Assembly: GCA_008729055.1 (NCBI GenBank)
Contig: SDUX01000107.1
Span: 1 to 60,420 of the forward strand
DNA from: Pyropia haitanensis
Taxonomy: Eukaryota; Rhodophyta; Bangiophyceae; Bangiales; Bangiaceae
Direction of reading: 5' to 3'
Length of the DNA stretch: 60,420 nt
The notes beneath the pieces are model-generated. The model was not told where the DNA came from and ran no database searches. It was given only the letters and a program-made list of their open reading frames with translations. Position 1 is the stretch's first letter; each line of letters starts with the position of its first letter. A program made the translations under genes and the position numbers. Below are positions 1 to 10,534 of the stretch, piece by piece.

Positions 1-1734
1 GCGCGCCGCCGCCACCGTGGGAGCGCCGCCGGGGGGGGGCGCCCCACCGCCTTCCACCGGCGACGCTGGCGGCGGCGGCGGTGGCGCGGCGGACGCCACG
101 GCGGCCGTCATCCAGCCCCGCCACACGAGCGAGTGCTCCCGCGCGGCTGCGGCGGCGGCCGCGGCAACTGGGATGAGCAGCGGCCCCGCGTTGGCGCCCG
201 CCGCCGCCGCCGACGCGACCGCCGCCGAAGCGGCCGTGGCTGCCGCGACGACGACCGCCTCGTGGCGGGCAGCGGTGGAGGCGGCGGCGGCGGCGGCGGC
301 GGGGGAGGTCATCCGCTCGGCGGCGGCGTCGAGGGCCTTGCGGGCGGCGCGGCCGGCCTCGGCGGCAATGAAGGCGAGCGTCGCGTCAAGGGCGCCGAGA
401 CGGGGGGGGGACGGCGGCCGGGGAGGGCGCGCCGCGACCATCGACGCCGTCGCCTCTGCCGCCGCCGCGGCCGACCCCGCCGACGCCGACCCCGCCACCG
501 CCACCGCAGACGTGGCCACCACACTCATGCGGGCCGGGACGACGCCGTGCATGGGGTCGTCGGCGCCCGGCGGCGCAACCGCCACCCCGCCTGCCGGCGC
601 GGTTGGCGACAGCCAGGCGCCGTCGCCGCCGACCGGCGGCGGCGCCCGCGGCGGCAGCGTGCACGCGCTCTCCACGCTGCCGCACAGACTGCCGCCGCAG
701 CTGCCAAACGCGTCGCTGTCGCTGCCGGGCCAGCCGCTGACGACCGCCTCACCCCCCGCCGGCGCCTCGTGCAGCTCCCCGTCGGGCAGCCACTCCGCCA
801 CCGGGACGGATGGGTCCCTCCACCGCAGAGACGAGGGGACCGCCACTGCCGCCGACGGCAACGGGCGGCAGCCAACGTCCCATGGCCGTCCGCCGTCGTC
901 GTCACCATCACCGCTGTCCATGGCGACCGCGGCCGGCACGGCGGGTGGGGCCGCCCCTTCAACGCGCGCGAGTGCCTCGGCGCTGACAGTAGAGCCGAGG
1001 TTGGCGGCGTCGGCCATGCCCGCGTCGCCGCCGACGCGGCCGTCCGCGTCCCCGTCATGGGCGCCGTCAGAGGAAAAAGAAAAGCAGCGGGTGGAGAGGC
1101 GATCGAGCGTGGCGCCCGTGGCGCCCCACGACGGCAGTTCGGCAGCCCCATAGTCGGGGGCGGCGGCCGCGATCAAGGTGGGGAAGCTCGGGGCCGCCTC
1201 TGCACAGCCACCGCTGCCGCCACCGCGGCCGTCGCCGCCGCCGCCGTCGCCGCCTACGACGCCGCCATCTCCCTCCCCCCCCCCCATCACTACTGCGGCG
1301 GCGAGTTGCTCCCCGCCATCACTGTTGGGGAGGCTACCCGCGACCAGTACCAACATGTCTGAGCTGTCGAGCGACTCGAGCCGCCGATACAGCCCCGCCA
1401 CCTGCTCCGCCGCCGTCCAATTGGTGGGGCGCGCCGCCGCGGCCGCCACGTCGGCTACGCCGACCACCGCGGTGCCACCACCCGCATCCGCCCCCGCTGT
1501 CGCGGGTGTGCACGCGGGGAGCGGCAGCAGTCCTTCGACGGTCGCCGCCGCCGTCGCCGCCGCCGTCGCCGCAGCCGTTGCCTCGGCGGCCGTTACCGCC
1601 AAGGACACGCCCCCACCGCCACAGCGGGGGCGGTCGGTCATGGTACCCGCCGAGGGTGCGGGCAGTCGCGGCGGAGGCAAGTTGTCTGACGGACGCGTGT
1701 CGGCTTCCGCTGAAGCTGCCGCAGCTGCTGTCAT
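1..1734 (-). CDS. Ala/Gly-rich protein of unknown function, C-terminus beyond left edge
   Basis: A minus-strand frame runs without a stop from an ATG at 1734 to the left edge, 578 codons in the window. The frame is open further upstream to a TGA at 2020-2022, but 1734 is its first ATG. This frame gives an Ala/Gly/Ser/Asp-rich protein with normal amounts of Trp, Asp and Glu, while the overlapping frames give Arg/Pro/Ala runs, so I take it as the real one. Long disordered Ala and Gly tracts alternate with helix-like segments at about residues 106-135 (opening NWTAAEQVAGLYRRL) and 446-475 (GALDATLAFIAAEAGRAARK). I see no catalytic motif, signal peptide or membrane segment and recognise no family. 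Several plus-strand frames over the same DNA are shadows. An upstream exon is possible. Confidence 0.6.
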   Translation of the reverse strand, partial: MTAAAAASAEADTRPSDNLPPPRLPAPSAGTMTDRPRCGGGGVSLAVTAAEATAAATAAATAAATVEGLLPLPACTPATAGADAGGGTAVVGVADVAAAAARPTNWTAAEQVAGLYRRLESLDSSDMLVLVAGSLPNSDGGEQLAAAVVMGGGEGDGGVVGGDGGGGDGRGGGSGGCAEAAPSFPTLIAAAAPDYGAAELPSWGATGATLDRLSTRCFSFSSDGAHDGDADGRVGGDAGMADAANLGSTVSAEALARVEGAAPPAVPAAVAMDSGDGDDDGGRPWDVGCRPLPSAAVAVPSSLRWRDPSVPVAEWLPDGELHEAPAGGEAVVSGWPGSDSDAFGSCGGSLCGSVESACTLPPRAPPPVGGDGAWLSPTAPAGGVAVAPPGADDPMHGVVPARMSVVATSAVAVAGSASAGSAAAAAEATASMVAARPPRPPSPPRLGALDATLAFIAAEAGRAARKALDAAAERMTSPAAAAAAASTAARHEAVVVAAATAASAAVASAAAAGANAGPLLIPVAAAAAAAAREHSLVWRGWMTAAVASAAPPPPPPASPVEGGGAPPPGGAPTVAAAR

Positions 1735-3228
1735 GGTCCTCCAAGGGAAGAGCAAAAGGGAGCGACCAGAGTGGCAGAACGCCACACCACAAAGGAAAAT
1801 AGAGTTGGAATTGTAGGGAGTGCGCCAGGAGGTTGGGGGATGACAGAGAAGTAGGGAGGAGGGGCAGCGTTCGGAGACACAGGGGCACAGCCGGGCATAA
1901 ATCCCCCTTCGAGGCGCTTGTGCTGGTCGCCTCCGACGCTTCTGTCGCCGCCGCCACGGCCGGCCAGAGGAAAAGGGGGAGGAGGGGAAGGTGCCGCAGG
2001 TCCGAGGTAAAACCGGCGTTCAGCCGCGCCACGGGCAGTGGTTCGTCTTGGTCAGCAATGCAGGGGTGGAAATGGAAGGAGGGGAGAGCGAGCGGTTGAA
2101 GGCTGAGGTGACTGGCAAGCGGCGCCCCACACCCCGGCCTATTTGTACGTGATGGCGTCGCCTGTTGTCGGCGCCTGTCGGTTGGAATGGAAGCAGTGGT
2201 AAGGGAAGCGCCGTCACCCCCCCACGCCCAGTCCCGCCTCAGTCGCACGCTCACACGAAGAGCGCCCTCTCTCCTCAGGCGTGCCGTCGCGCCCCCCACT
2301 CCCCCTCTCGCTCTCCTACAAGCGAGGGCCGACGCACACGCTCCGACCGATCCCCGCCCTCCAGACGAGGACCCATTTGGCGGCCGCTAGAGGGGGGTCG
2401 GCGTCCTCGCTGTACACCATCGAGCAATCCTCGTCATGCAACGGGCGGTGGCGTCGAAAGTCCGCCAGCCCGCCCGGCCAATCAGATGGTAGCAACCGGG
2501 CGGATCAGTCGCGCGCCGTGGACGAGCTTGCGACTGGCGTCCCGCGTTGACCGCCTGAAACTGAGTTGCCACGGGGCGTACGACGGCCACAGAATCCTAA
2601 CTGCCGTCGACTGATGATCCGTGGCGCAGCTGCTTACCATTCCCAACGGAATGAACGGAGGATTCAATTGGTATAGGGTAAAGTCTCGACAGAACGACAG
2701 CGTGTGGCGTACTTTGCTCCGGGGTCACGTGTGGTATTGCCGCGCACCTGTACGGTGTGCTGCAGAGGCCTGTTCACGATTCCTTCTGCTCAAATTCCGA
2801 CTCAACGAAGAAAGCGCAGTGGATGAGCCCGTAGAGAGGCATCCCCACTCAAGGATCGAGCCGGGCCGGCGACCCTTCCCAAATTCTGAGACACATCCCC
2901 CTCTGCGGGCTCAACGCTCAACATTGGGTCGGACTGTGGAAGAAGAAATTGGAGCGAGAATCAGACCTGATTGCGCGACCAGTCGACCCAGCGCCGTCGA
3001 CCGCCCGCTCCTCCGTCTTCGGCGGTGCCCCCGCCATTGCTCTTCCCTTCACCGTTCTGGCCGTTTCGTCCTCCCCGGTCTCTCAGCAAGGAGTCGCGGT
3101 GGTCCGGCCCTTGTGGTCCGGCTGCCGTGATCAGGCCGCGGTGGTGTGGCCGAGGTGGTCCCGCCGCGGTTGTCCCTCCGCACTGCCACGACAAGGCTGT
3201 CCGGCACGGACCCGGCCTGACCGGTGCC
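1735..3228. other. Spacer between two divergent genes
   Basis: No supported gene. The first 650 bases are GC-rich and would contain the promoter and 5' region of the minus-strand gene. From about 2400 to 2960 base composition is balanced, which stands out from the flanks and would suit a promoter region for the transposase starting at 3229. I looked for a Harbinger terminal inverted repeat here matching the far side of the unit near 14.2-14.6 kb and did not find one. Confidence 0.4.
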
Positions 3229-4027
3229 ATGGCCGCTCTGCCGCGATCTGTCATTGACGCTCTGAGGCTTGTTGGAGAGGTAGATGAGGGTTTGCGCGAG
3301 GTGTCGGGGGCTCTAGGAGTGGGCGAGGCAGTTGTGGCTGTGTGCGGCGTGGGGGACGGTGTGCAGCTTACGGTGTGGCTGTCGGCTGTGGTGGGACTTC
3401 TTCGCAGCCTGAAGACCACCGAGCGCGCGCACTGGGATGGTGTTTTGGCCACACTGGAGACTCTTTCACCTGTTGGAGGATCTATACAGGAGGGCTCGAG
3501 TGCGGCGGCGGAGCTCGTGGGACTCGCCGAGTTCGCCGGTCTGGGGCACATTTGCGGTGTGGCCAATAGGGCTGCAGCACACGCACGTGACCTAGTGGGC
3601 CGCTTCTTTCAGAAGAGTATTGAACAGGAGGGCTTTTTCCGTGATGTGCGTATGAGCCCTACCCATTTCGATGAGTTGGTGCGTCTCACTGAACCGCTCC
3701 TTCCCCGTGGCCTTTGTGGCCCAGCGGCGATCCCACCCACATGGCGCATTTTTGCGGTGCTCTTTTGGCTGGCCTAGGGTGGTCCGCAGAGAGTGATTGC
3801 TCGTGCGGAGGATGTGGCGGAGTCCACCTTTGCCAAGTTTTGCAGTCCTGTCATACGGGCTATGCTGGCTGCGTTTCCCGTCCCATCGTGGCCCAACGAG
3901 GCCGAGCGCCTTCGCATTACACATGAGTTCTCCAAGCTCATCGGCGGTGACGCCATCGGCTGGGCTGGATTGTACGTTAATTCTTGTGCGTCGCTTCTGC
4001 TTTTCAGACTGAGTGGGGGGGGGGGGG

Positions 4028-4889
4028 TGTGAGGCACCACCCACACACGGGCAGCCCTCAACGTACTGGCGCCGGTGTCAGCAACCCGTGCACCAATGAG
4101 GATGCCGGGCGCGGGGAAGGTGACGGGTGGGATGACGGTGATGGGGGTGGGGAAGAGGATGGGCGTGACGTCGGTGAGGGTCGAGGGGGTCGAAGGTAAA
4201 GGAGGTCTTTGTGTCTCTGTCTGTGGTTGTTCCCCCCGAGGTCTCTCCCGGTGGCGCCCACACTCACGCATTATATACCCCCAGGGGGGCACCCAGGGTG
4301 CCCCAAAGCATGCAATTGCCCGTCGTGCCGGTGGACGGCACCAAAGCTCTCAAAACAAAGCATGGGCTCTCAGAACAAAGCAAGGGTGGGCGTGTGCGCC
4401 CCAAGGCGCCCCACCAGAAAGCCCCAAACGGGGGGGGGACGGTGTGCGGCGCTCGTAGCGCCGCGCGGCTGGCCCCACGCGCCATTCGACCCGAAAAGCC
4501 TCAGAGGCGTGTAAGCAGACGCCAGTCTTCGGGTCGAATATCTCCCGTGGGTCAGCAAGTCTTGTCGCTCCCATTGGTCCACGGGGAGATTGTTCCGGCT
4601 TGCTGACGCGTCAGAGATGTGGCTCGTCTTTTGGTCCGTTAGTCCGTTGATCCGTTGGAGACTGTACCCGTCGGCAGATGAGTCAGGGTAGTGTCGGTTA
4701 GCCAATCCGCGGCTCCCGTGCTGACCGTCCGTTAGTAGTAGATTATCGGACGGACACCGCGGCATGCCCCAGATTACTTTGGAGTTGATGCGTCTTGGAA
4801 GGAGTTGGCTGAGAAGGACAGGGAAGGAGAGGCCCCAGTCCTTATCCCCTAGGCTCCAGTCTTGGGGATTTAAGGGGCATATCCTTACA
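4028..4889 (-). repeat. 3' LTR of the chromovirus
   Basis: Read on the element strand it begins TGTAAGG and ends CCTCACA, the usual TG...CA termini. It is 862 bp, matching the copy at 10535-11396 in every stretch I compared. It contains the same TATATAA motif (4271-4277) as the 5' copy. Confidence 0.95.
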
Positions 4890-4903
4890 CCTCCCCCCCC
4901 TTA
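4890..4903 (-). promoter_or_regulatory. Polypurine tract for plus-strand priming
   Basis: On the element strand this reads TAAGGGGGGGGAGG immediately before the 3' LTR. The TAA is the pol stop codon, so the tract directly follows the end of the coding region. Confidence 0.8.
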
Positions 4904-7900
4904 GGACGCGCGGCGCAGGAAAGCGTCCAACACCTCAGGTGCGTTCGCAAGGTCTTGCTTGGTCAGCCAGGAGTTCTCGCTGACGTCACAGCCTTTCCAC
5001 TTGACCAGGTACTGTAGTCGTCCACGGCGCTTTCGTGACCTTATGATGGAGTCGACTTCGTACTCGACAGAACCGTCCGGAAATGCCACCGGAGGCGGAA
5101 CGGGAGGAAGTCGGCCATAAGGATCAGCGCGGTACGGCTTCAGCAAGCTCGCATGAAAGGCGTTGTGAACCTTGCGATCGAGCACCGCTTGGGGAAGATC
5201 CAGGCGGAACGTCACATCGTTGATACTCTCAGTGACGCGGTACGGTCCTGAGTACTTGGGCATCAGCTTGCGAGCGCCTTGGAAAGCATCTGGCATAAGG
5301 TGTTTGGTACTTAGTAGCACCAGATCGTCCACGGCGATCTTGCAAGGTCGGCGATGGCGATTTGCGTACGCCGAGCGCGCCTCATTTGCACTCTTGATGG
5401 CTGAGATGGCAGTCTCTTGAGCATGTTGGAGACCGCTTAGCCAGTCAGACACTGCAGGCATGCTTGACTCTGAGTTTTCGAGGATGTCCATTGGTACCGT
5501 CTTAGGTTCGAATCCGTAGTTCAGGAAGAAAGGGGAGTACGTTGTAACAGCATTTGGCGACCGGTTGTAGGCTACTTCGGCAGCAACCAGAAAAAGGTCC
5601 CAATCGCCTTGGTGATGGTTGACAAAGTTTCGCAGGATTTCTTCGATCTTCTTGTTCATGATCTCAGTTTGTCCGTCGGTTTGCGGGTGGTACGCTGAAG
5701 AGGCCTTGATCTTGACCTTGAGAATCTCCGTGAGCGACTGCCAGAAGTTGGAGAAGAAAATGCGGTCCCTGTCGCAGACAACATCAGCTGGGAGTCCGTG
5801 GTGTCGATAGACGTGATCATGGTAGAGCTGAGCTGCGACTGGCGCCGTACAGTCTGGCTTCATAGGGGCGAGGCGAATCATCTTGGAGAGGCGGTCGACA
5901 ACGACGTAAATCCCGTTGTGGCCTCTTGGAGTCAGAGGAAGAGGCGTGATAAAGTCCATGGAGACACTTGCCCATCGTTGGCTCGGGGGGTCCAAGGGTT
6001 TGAGGTGACCCAGAGGTGAATGGGTGCTAGCCTTGTTCCGCTGGCACAAATCACATGTTTGTACGTATCTTTGGATGTCTTTCCGCATTGTCTTCCAGTA
6101 GTACTTGGAAGAGATAACCTTGGTTGTTTTCTTGACTCCCATGTGCCCTTGGCACGGGACATCATGGTAGTCGTGGAGTAGTCTTTGGCGTAGAGTACCG
6201 ACGGGGATACACGTACGGTCACCTCGTTTCAACAACCTCATGTGTAGCCGGTAGGGAGATACCGGGTCTTTGACTAGGTCGGCAAACTCGGGGTCCGCGT
6301 CGTACTCTTGTCTTAAGGTGGCAAGGTCTTGATCACTTTGGTTGATGGTCATGAGGTTGTTGATTTCAGTTTTCTTGGGGAGTTCTTCAATGGTCTTGGT
6401 CAGCACGCGACTAAGAAGGTCTTGATTGGGGGCGTGCTTGTCGGGAGCATCTTGTGGCTGCCTGGAAAGGGCATCAGCCACGGGGTTCGAAGTGCCCTTG
6501 ATTGGGACAATCTTGAACTGGAACTGGTCCAGAAACTCCAGCCACTTGACTTGGCGATCGTTCAGCTTCTCTTGGGTGCTTAGGTATCTCAGGGACTCAT
6601 GGTCGGTGTGGACCTCAAAGGGTCTTCCGTAGAGGTAGCAGCGCCAATGCCGGATAGCTTGTACGACTGCAAGCAGTTCTCTTTCACGAATGCTGTAGCG
6701 CTGCTCGTGGATGTTGAGGGTTAACGAGAAGTACGCCACTGGACGCCGTCCGCGTCCATCATCTTGCTCAAGGACTGCGCCCACAGCATACCCGCTGGCA
6801 TCTGTAGACACGTAGATTGGGTATCTCTTGTCGAAAGGCCTTAGCACCGGTGCGCTTGTCGTTAGGTCCTGCAGCTGCTCAAAGGCTTTCTGGGCGTCGG
6901 GTGTCCACTCGAAGTCGACATTCCCAGTCAGCCTTGTTAGCGGCGTAGCTACGGCAGCCATTCCCTTGATGAATCTTCGATAGAAGTTGACCATACCGAG
7001 GAAAGATTGTACATCCTTTTTGCTCCTCGGTGTTGCCCACGTACGGATGGCTTGGACCTTGTAATCTTCCATAGAGAAGCCTTTCTCGGAGATGACGTGG
7101 CCAAGGTAGTCCACAGTAGTTCGAGCGAACTGGCACTTGCTCAGCTTGGCGTAGAGCTTGTGTTCACGTAATTTCTCGAGTGCTAATCGTAGGTGCTTGA
7201 GGTGATCGTCGTAAGTTTCGCTGTAGACTAGGATGTCGTCGAGGTAGACACAGATGAAGTCGTACAGATAGGGTCGGAAGACATCGTTCATTAGGTTCAT
7301 GAAGACCGCGGGTGCATTTGTCAGACCAAAGGGTACGACGGTGAACTCATAGAATCCGTACTTGGTTCGAAACGCCGTCAAAGGTATTGTTTCTGGGTCA
7401 AGGCGAATCTGGTGATAGCCAGAGCGGAGGTCGATCTTTGTAAAGTACTTGGCCATTCGCAGTTGGTCAAAGATGTCGTCGATGCGTGGTAGTGGGTACG
7501 CGTTCTTGATAGTAGCCTTGTTCAGGGCCCTGTAGTCGATGCACATTCGCCAGCCACCGTCCTTCTTCGCCGCAAAGTGGACGGAAGAGCCCCACGGTGA
7601 GGTGCTTGGTTGGATGAATCCCTTCCTTATGAGGCCGGCCAGTTGAGTCTTGAGTTCTTCGAGCTCCCATTCGGCTAGTCGGTAAATTCCGCTACGACGC
7701 GGTTGGGCGTCATCGGTCAGCTTGATGCTAAATTTGTGACTGCGCTCAGGAGGGAGTCCGTCGGGGAGCTCGTCTGGGAAGACGTCAGCGTACTCTTTGA
7801 GAATCTCTTGAACTTCTTTCTTGTCTTCGCCTTGTCCCATCGTAATGGCGTTAATGTCGAAGGTGCTAGAGGGATCTTCCGACTGCAGGTAGATGGCAAA

Positions 7901-8392
7901 AACAGGGCACCTTTGAACGAGGTCCCGAGCAAGGCGTTGCCGACTGATCAGAGCTTCGGGCTTCTTGAGGGAGGCAGTGATAGAAATGTTCTTGTGGTTG
8001 AACTTGAAGGAGATCTTGTTTTTCTTGTTGTTGATTTTGGCGTCCTTGTCATCGCGCCACTTCTTTCCCAGGATGAGGTCGTACGCGCTCAATTCACAAA
8101 CAGCAAACCGAAGTCGCTCTTGGTACGGTCCGATGTGAATCTCAAGAGGGTCAACGGTTTCAGCGAGGACATGGGAGCGGCCATCGGGCATGCTTGCCGC
8201 GAAGTCCGTTCCTTTCGTTTTCACATGCAAGGAGGTAACGAGGCGCCTTGAGACGACGTTGATGGGAGATCCGTCGTCGAACAGCACCTTAACAGCCTTT
8301 CCATTGACAGAAGCAGTAGAAAGCAGAAGCCCGAGTCGCGGGCCTTCAAATGGTGACGACATATTTTCAGGAACCGAAGGAGCGTCTTTCAC
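4901..8392 (-). CDS. pol: Pol polyprotein: protease, RT, RNase H, integrase, chromodomain
   Basis: 1,163 residues counted from the first ATG. The frame is open a further 15 codons back to the slippery site at 8431-8437, so it is probably made as a Gag-Pol fusion. The protease candidate is at about residues 25-110 with [10 protein letters not shown] at 38-47; the usual D-S/T-G triad reads D39-D40-G41 here. RT spans about 230-420, with D321 and YLDD at 383-386. RNase H is about 520-630 (D531, E572, D597). Integrase has a zinc region (H740/H743, H750, C780, C783) and a core D813, D874, E910. A C-terminal chromodomain lies at about 1109-1160 ([20 protein letters not shown]), the mark of chromoviruses, which use it to steer integration by chromatin. 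No stops or frameshifts are seen. Confidence 0.95.
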   Translation of the reverse strand: MKDAPSVPENMSSPFEGPRLGLLLSTASVNGKAVKVLFDDGSPINVVSRRLVTSLHVKTKGTDFAASMPDGRSHVLAETVDPLEIHIGPYQERLRFAVCELSAYDLILGKKWRDDKDAKINNKKNKISFKFNHKNISITASLKKPEALISRQRLARDLVQRCPVFAIYLQSEDPSSTFDINAITMGQGEDKKEVQEILKEYADVFPDELPDGLPPERSHKFSIKLTDDAQPRRSGIYRLAEWELEELKTQLAGLIRKGFIQPSTSPWGSSVHFAAKKDGGWRMCIDYRALNKATIKNAYPLPRIDDIFDQLRMAKYFTKIDLRSGYHQIRLDPETIPLTAFRTKYGFYEFTVVPFGLTNAPAVFMNLMNDVFRPYLYDFICVYLDDILVYSETYDDHLKHLRLALEKLREHKLYAKLSKCQFARTTVDYLGHVISEKGFSMEDYKVQAIRTWATPRSKKDVQSFLGMVNFYRRFIKGMAAVATPLTRLTGNVDFEWTPDAQKAFEQLQDLTTSAPVLRPFDKRYPIYVSTDASGYAVGAVLEQDDGRGRRPVAYFSLTLNIHEQRYSIRERELLAVVQAIRHWRCYLYGRPFEVHTDHESLRYLSTQEKLNDRQVKWLEFLDQFQFKIVPIKGTSNPVADALSRQPQDAPDKHAPNQDLLSRVLTKTIEELPKKTEINNLMTINQSDQDLATLRQEYDADPEFADLVKDPVSPYRLHMRLLKRGDRTCIPVGTLRQRLLHDYHDVPCQGHMGVKKTTKVISSKYYWKTMRKDIQRYVQTCDLCQRNKASTHSPLGHLKPLDPPSQRWASVSMDFITPLPLTPRGHNGIYVVVDRLSKMIRLAPMKPDCTAPVAAQLYHDHVYRHHGLPADVVCDRDRIFFSNFWQSLTEILKVKIKASSAYHPQTDGQTEIMNKKIEEILRNFVNHHQGDWDLFLVAAEVAYNRSPNAVTTYSPFFLNYGFEPKTVPMDILENSESSMPAVSDWLSGLQHAQETAISAIKSANEARSAYANRHRRPCKIAVDDLVLLSTKHLMPDAFQGARKLMPKYSGPYRVTESINDVTFRLDLPQAVLDRKVHNAFHASLLKPYRADPYGRLPPVPPPVAFPDGSVEYEVDSIIRSRKRRGRLQYLVKWKGCDVSENSWLTKQDLANAPEVLDAFLRRAS

Positions 8393-8415
8393 AGATGTTG
8401 AGGATTGTTGCTGCT

Positions 8416-9294
8416 TCAGTTCCGCTGGCCTTTTGGGCAGTCCTTAGCCATGTGTCCTTTCTCGCGACAGCGAAGGCAGAGACCCTCGCGCATGCAGCGC
8501 TGGCGTTCGTCTGGCGTCAGCTTTTCGATCTTGATGCTGGAAATGTCCATCGGGACAACGCCCATCGTCGGTGGCTTGCCAGAAGTGCTGTTAACATTGC
8601 TGGTGATACGGGACACTCCAGCCTTGGCCGCTTCCACGCGCAGGGCGTCCGTCATCAGTGATTCAAGATCGGTGTACGTCTTGAGGCACAGTGCCTGCCA
8701 GATGTCGCGCTTCAGGCCTCGGCTATAGCGGTCGATCTTTTCCGCTTCGGTGATGTCCGGGATGTCCAAGAGGACGCTCAGGAAAGTCCTGTTGAACGTC
8801 CCGACGTCCTTGATTTGGCGCCATGAGTGCAGCTTGTCCCGCGCCGCCTGCGTCTTGTTCAGAGGGCTGAAGCGACGGATGAGCGCAGCCCGAAAGGTAG
8901 CCCAGTCGGGGACCGCCGTCGTCCGACTGTAGGTATGCCACCAGGTGAACGCTTCACCGTCCAGGTAGGTGCAGGCGATCCGACACGCTTCGTCAGGGTC
9001 AGTCAGTCGCACATATGAGCCCATGTGCGAGCACCATGCTTCAATTGTCCCGGGCTTGCCAGAGAACAGCGCGGGCTTATTCGGCCTCGCAGTCGTCGCG
9101 CCTCCACTCGAGGCCTTAGCCTTGGCGTCGGACAGCTGTTTCTTGGCGTCCGCCAATTCAACCTTATGAGCCTCGAGCTCGGCGCTCATCTGCGAGACGA
9201 ACGCTGTAAGTTGATTCCATGACTCCGCGGAGGGTGCGGTTGAGGCCGTTCCCGGATTAATCGGGCTTACAGTCGCAGGATTCGGGGGGTCCAT
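8416..9294 (-). CDS. gag: Gag with CCHC zinc knuckle
   Basis: Capsid/nucleocapsid protein of the chromovirus, 292 residues from the ATG at 9294 ([15 protein letters not shown]). The frame extends upstream to 9435, but that stretch is Cys-rich and unlike Gag, so I prefer the internal ATG. A coiled-coil-like region follows (about residues 30-60), then a retrotransposon Gag domain with [15 protein letters not shown] and a helix-rich capsid part. A single zinc knuckle C-x2-C-x4-H-x4-C ([14 protein letters not shown]) stands next to the C-terminus. The gag stop is TGA at 8416-8418. Pol lies in the -1 frame and overlaps through a CCCAAAA heptamer just upstream of this stop. Confidence 0.9.
   Translation of the reverse strand: MDPPNPATVSPINPGTASTAPSAESWNQLTAFVSQMSAELEAHKVELADAKKQLSDAKAKASSGGATTARPNKPALFSGKPGTIEAWCSHMGSYVRLTDPDEACRIACTYLDGEAFTWWHTYSRTTAVPDWATFRAALIRRFSPLNKTQAARDKLHSWRQIKDVGTFNRTFLSVLLDIPDITEAEKIDRYSRGLKRDIWQALCLKTYTDLESLMTDALRVEAAKAGVSRITSNVNSTSGKPPTMGVVPMDISSIKIEKLTPDERQRCMREGLCLRCREKGHMAKDCPKGQRN
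8431..8437 (-). promoter_or_regulatory. Probable -1 ribosomal frameshift site between gag and pol
   Basis: On the coding strand the gag codons read TGC CCA AAA GGC, so C CCA AAA is a canonical X XXY YYZ slippery heptamer in the right phase. Slipping back one base gives CCC AAA AGG, which enters the pol frame and continues [10 protein letters not shown] into pol without a stop. The gag stop follows 12 bases after the heptamer. I did not identify a stimulatory pseudoknot. Confidence 0.65.
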
Positions 9295-9658
9295 TGCGTC
9301 CTGGGTGAGGTCCGCAACAATCAAATTAACCCAACAGATCCGGTTTGACTTACTCCGGCAGAGCACGGGGCAAGTCTTACAAGATGTGCAAGTTAATTTG
9401 ACCAAGCAAAATAGTGCTGCACTAGCTCTGGACAAGCGTGGCCGTCGTGGCTACCACGTTTCCAAAGATGGACAACACTATTTGATGGGTCACAAGCGAT
9501 GCGATGAAGCAGAATTCGAAGACTCAAATCACGCAATCGGATTTTCCCGCCGGCCGCCGCGCACGGGCCCGAGTCGGGTCGTGCCGGATTTCCACGCGGG
9601 GGGATCAAAGGGGGAAAATCGCGTCTCTTGCACAGATCCTGGGGGGTGTTGCGAGGTG

Positions 9659-10297
9659 TCAGTCGGTGCGGCGCGCCAGCGTGCGGTGGTGATCCTTGCC
9701 ACGCTGGTGGCGTTCGAAGTGCTCGACCGTTTCAAATTCGCGATCGCACACGTCGCAACGAGGGCGGGTCGCTGGACGGTTGACCGTATTGCGGTGGCGC
9801 CGCGACCAGCGATGGTCGCGCAGCACTGTCAGGCTGTTGCAACGCACACCGCACGGCTTGCAAACGTATTTGCCCTTGGGGATGGTCTTGGCGATCCGGC
9901 GCTGCTCTCGCTGCTCTGCTGCGCGCGCGGTCGTCGGTCGGATGTGGCCGATTCGTGGGGCCGGCGGCGCGATGTAGCGCCGGGCCGGATCCTGCGCGGG
10001 CAGCAGCAGGCGCCGGTTGGCTGGGACCGCCGGTCCTGACGTGGCCGGGCCCTTACCCTTGCGCGAGAGGGGGGGCTTGGATGCGGCTGGCGCCGCCGAT
10101 GCGGCCGTCGCCGCCACAGAGGATGACGTGGATGCGCCCGCCGGGGTGCCACGTGCCGCCGCGGTGTCGCGCGCCGCCGCGGTGCCGCGCGCCGCCGGGG
10201 TGCCGCGCGCCGTCGGGGGGCGCGCCGTCGCCGCCGAGGAAGTCGGGGCGTCCGCCAACGCCGAGGAAGAAAATTCCGAACCTGATTTGGCACTCAC
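9659..10297 (-). CDS. Extra retrotransposon ORF: two C2H2 (U1-type) zinc fingers
   Basis: 212 residues, same strand as gag-pol, between the 5' LTR and gag. The N-terminal half is low-complexity (Ala/Thr/Pro/Arg, with repeats of the TAARGTPAARGT type), followed by a basic linker. The C-terminal part has two spaced zinc fingers: CKPC-x12-H-x5-H in YVCKPCGVRCNSLTVLRDHR at about residues 144-165, and CDVC-x12-H-x5-H in PRCDVCDREFETVEHFERHQ at about 179-202. The x5 His-His spacing is that of U1-like/matrin fingers, which often bind double-stranded RNA or DNA. Standard chromoviruses have no such gene. It may be a captured host gene, a nucleic-acid chaperone or a regulator; its function is not shown. 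Confidence 0.75.
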   Translation of the reverse strand: MSAKSGSEFSSSALADAPTSSAATARPPTARGTPAARGTAAARDTAAARGTPAGASTSSSVAATAASAAPAASKPPLSRKGKGPATSGPAVPANRRLLLPAQDPARRYIAPPAPRIGHIRPTTARAAEQREQRRIAKTIPKGKYVCKPCGVRCNSLTVLRDHRWSRRHRNTVNRPATRPRCDVCDREFETVEHFERHQRGKDHHRTLARRTD

Positions 10298-10534
10298 TGG
10301 GTTTCGACAATCAGTCGACCAAAAGAAAAAAAACCGTGACAGGGGCCACCAGGGCAGTGTCAGGGCAGTGTTCTTTCGGTGTGATTCGTGGAACCCGCTG
10401 CGTTCGTATTACAATGCCCGAGGCACGCCGAACACAGGGGGCAGCACGAGTGCACAAACACAGGGAGGGCCAAATCCAGGACGGAATCGCAACGTCACCG
10501 CCAAGAGGAAGTCAAACTATCTGAAGCTACCACA
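10298..10534 (-). other. Retrotransposon leader with possible primer-binding site
   Basis: Region between the 5' LTR and the zinc-finger ORF on the element strand. Just inside the LTR it reads TGTGGTAGCTTCAG. TGGTAGC, starting two bases after the LTR end, would pair with the last seven bases of an initiator-Met-like tRNA (GCTACCA), but the match does not continue, so the primer is uncertain. Confidence 0.45.

Noticed and set aside
1277..1287. Frameshift in the C11 run of the left-edge gene
   Set aside because: Careful counting shows that the run, including the G of an internal ATG, keeps the frame. The gene is continuous.
3775..3777. Alternative genetic code (TAG read as an amino acid)
   Set aside because: The TAG and TGA stops occur only in decayed transposases; intact genes in the window end normally at TAA, TGA or TAG.
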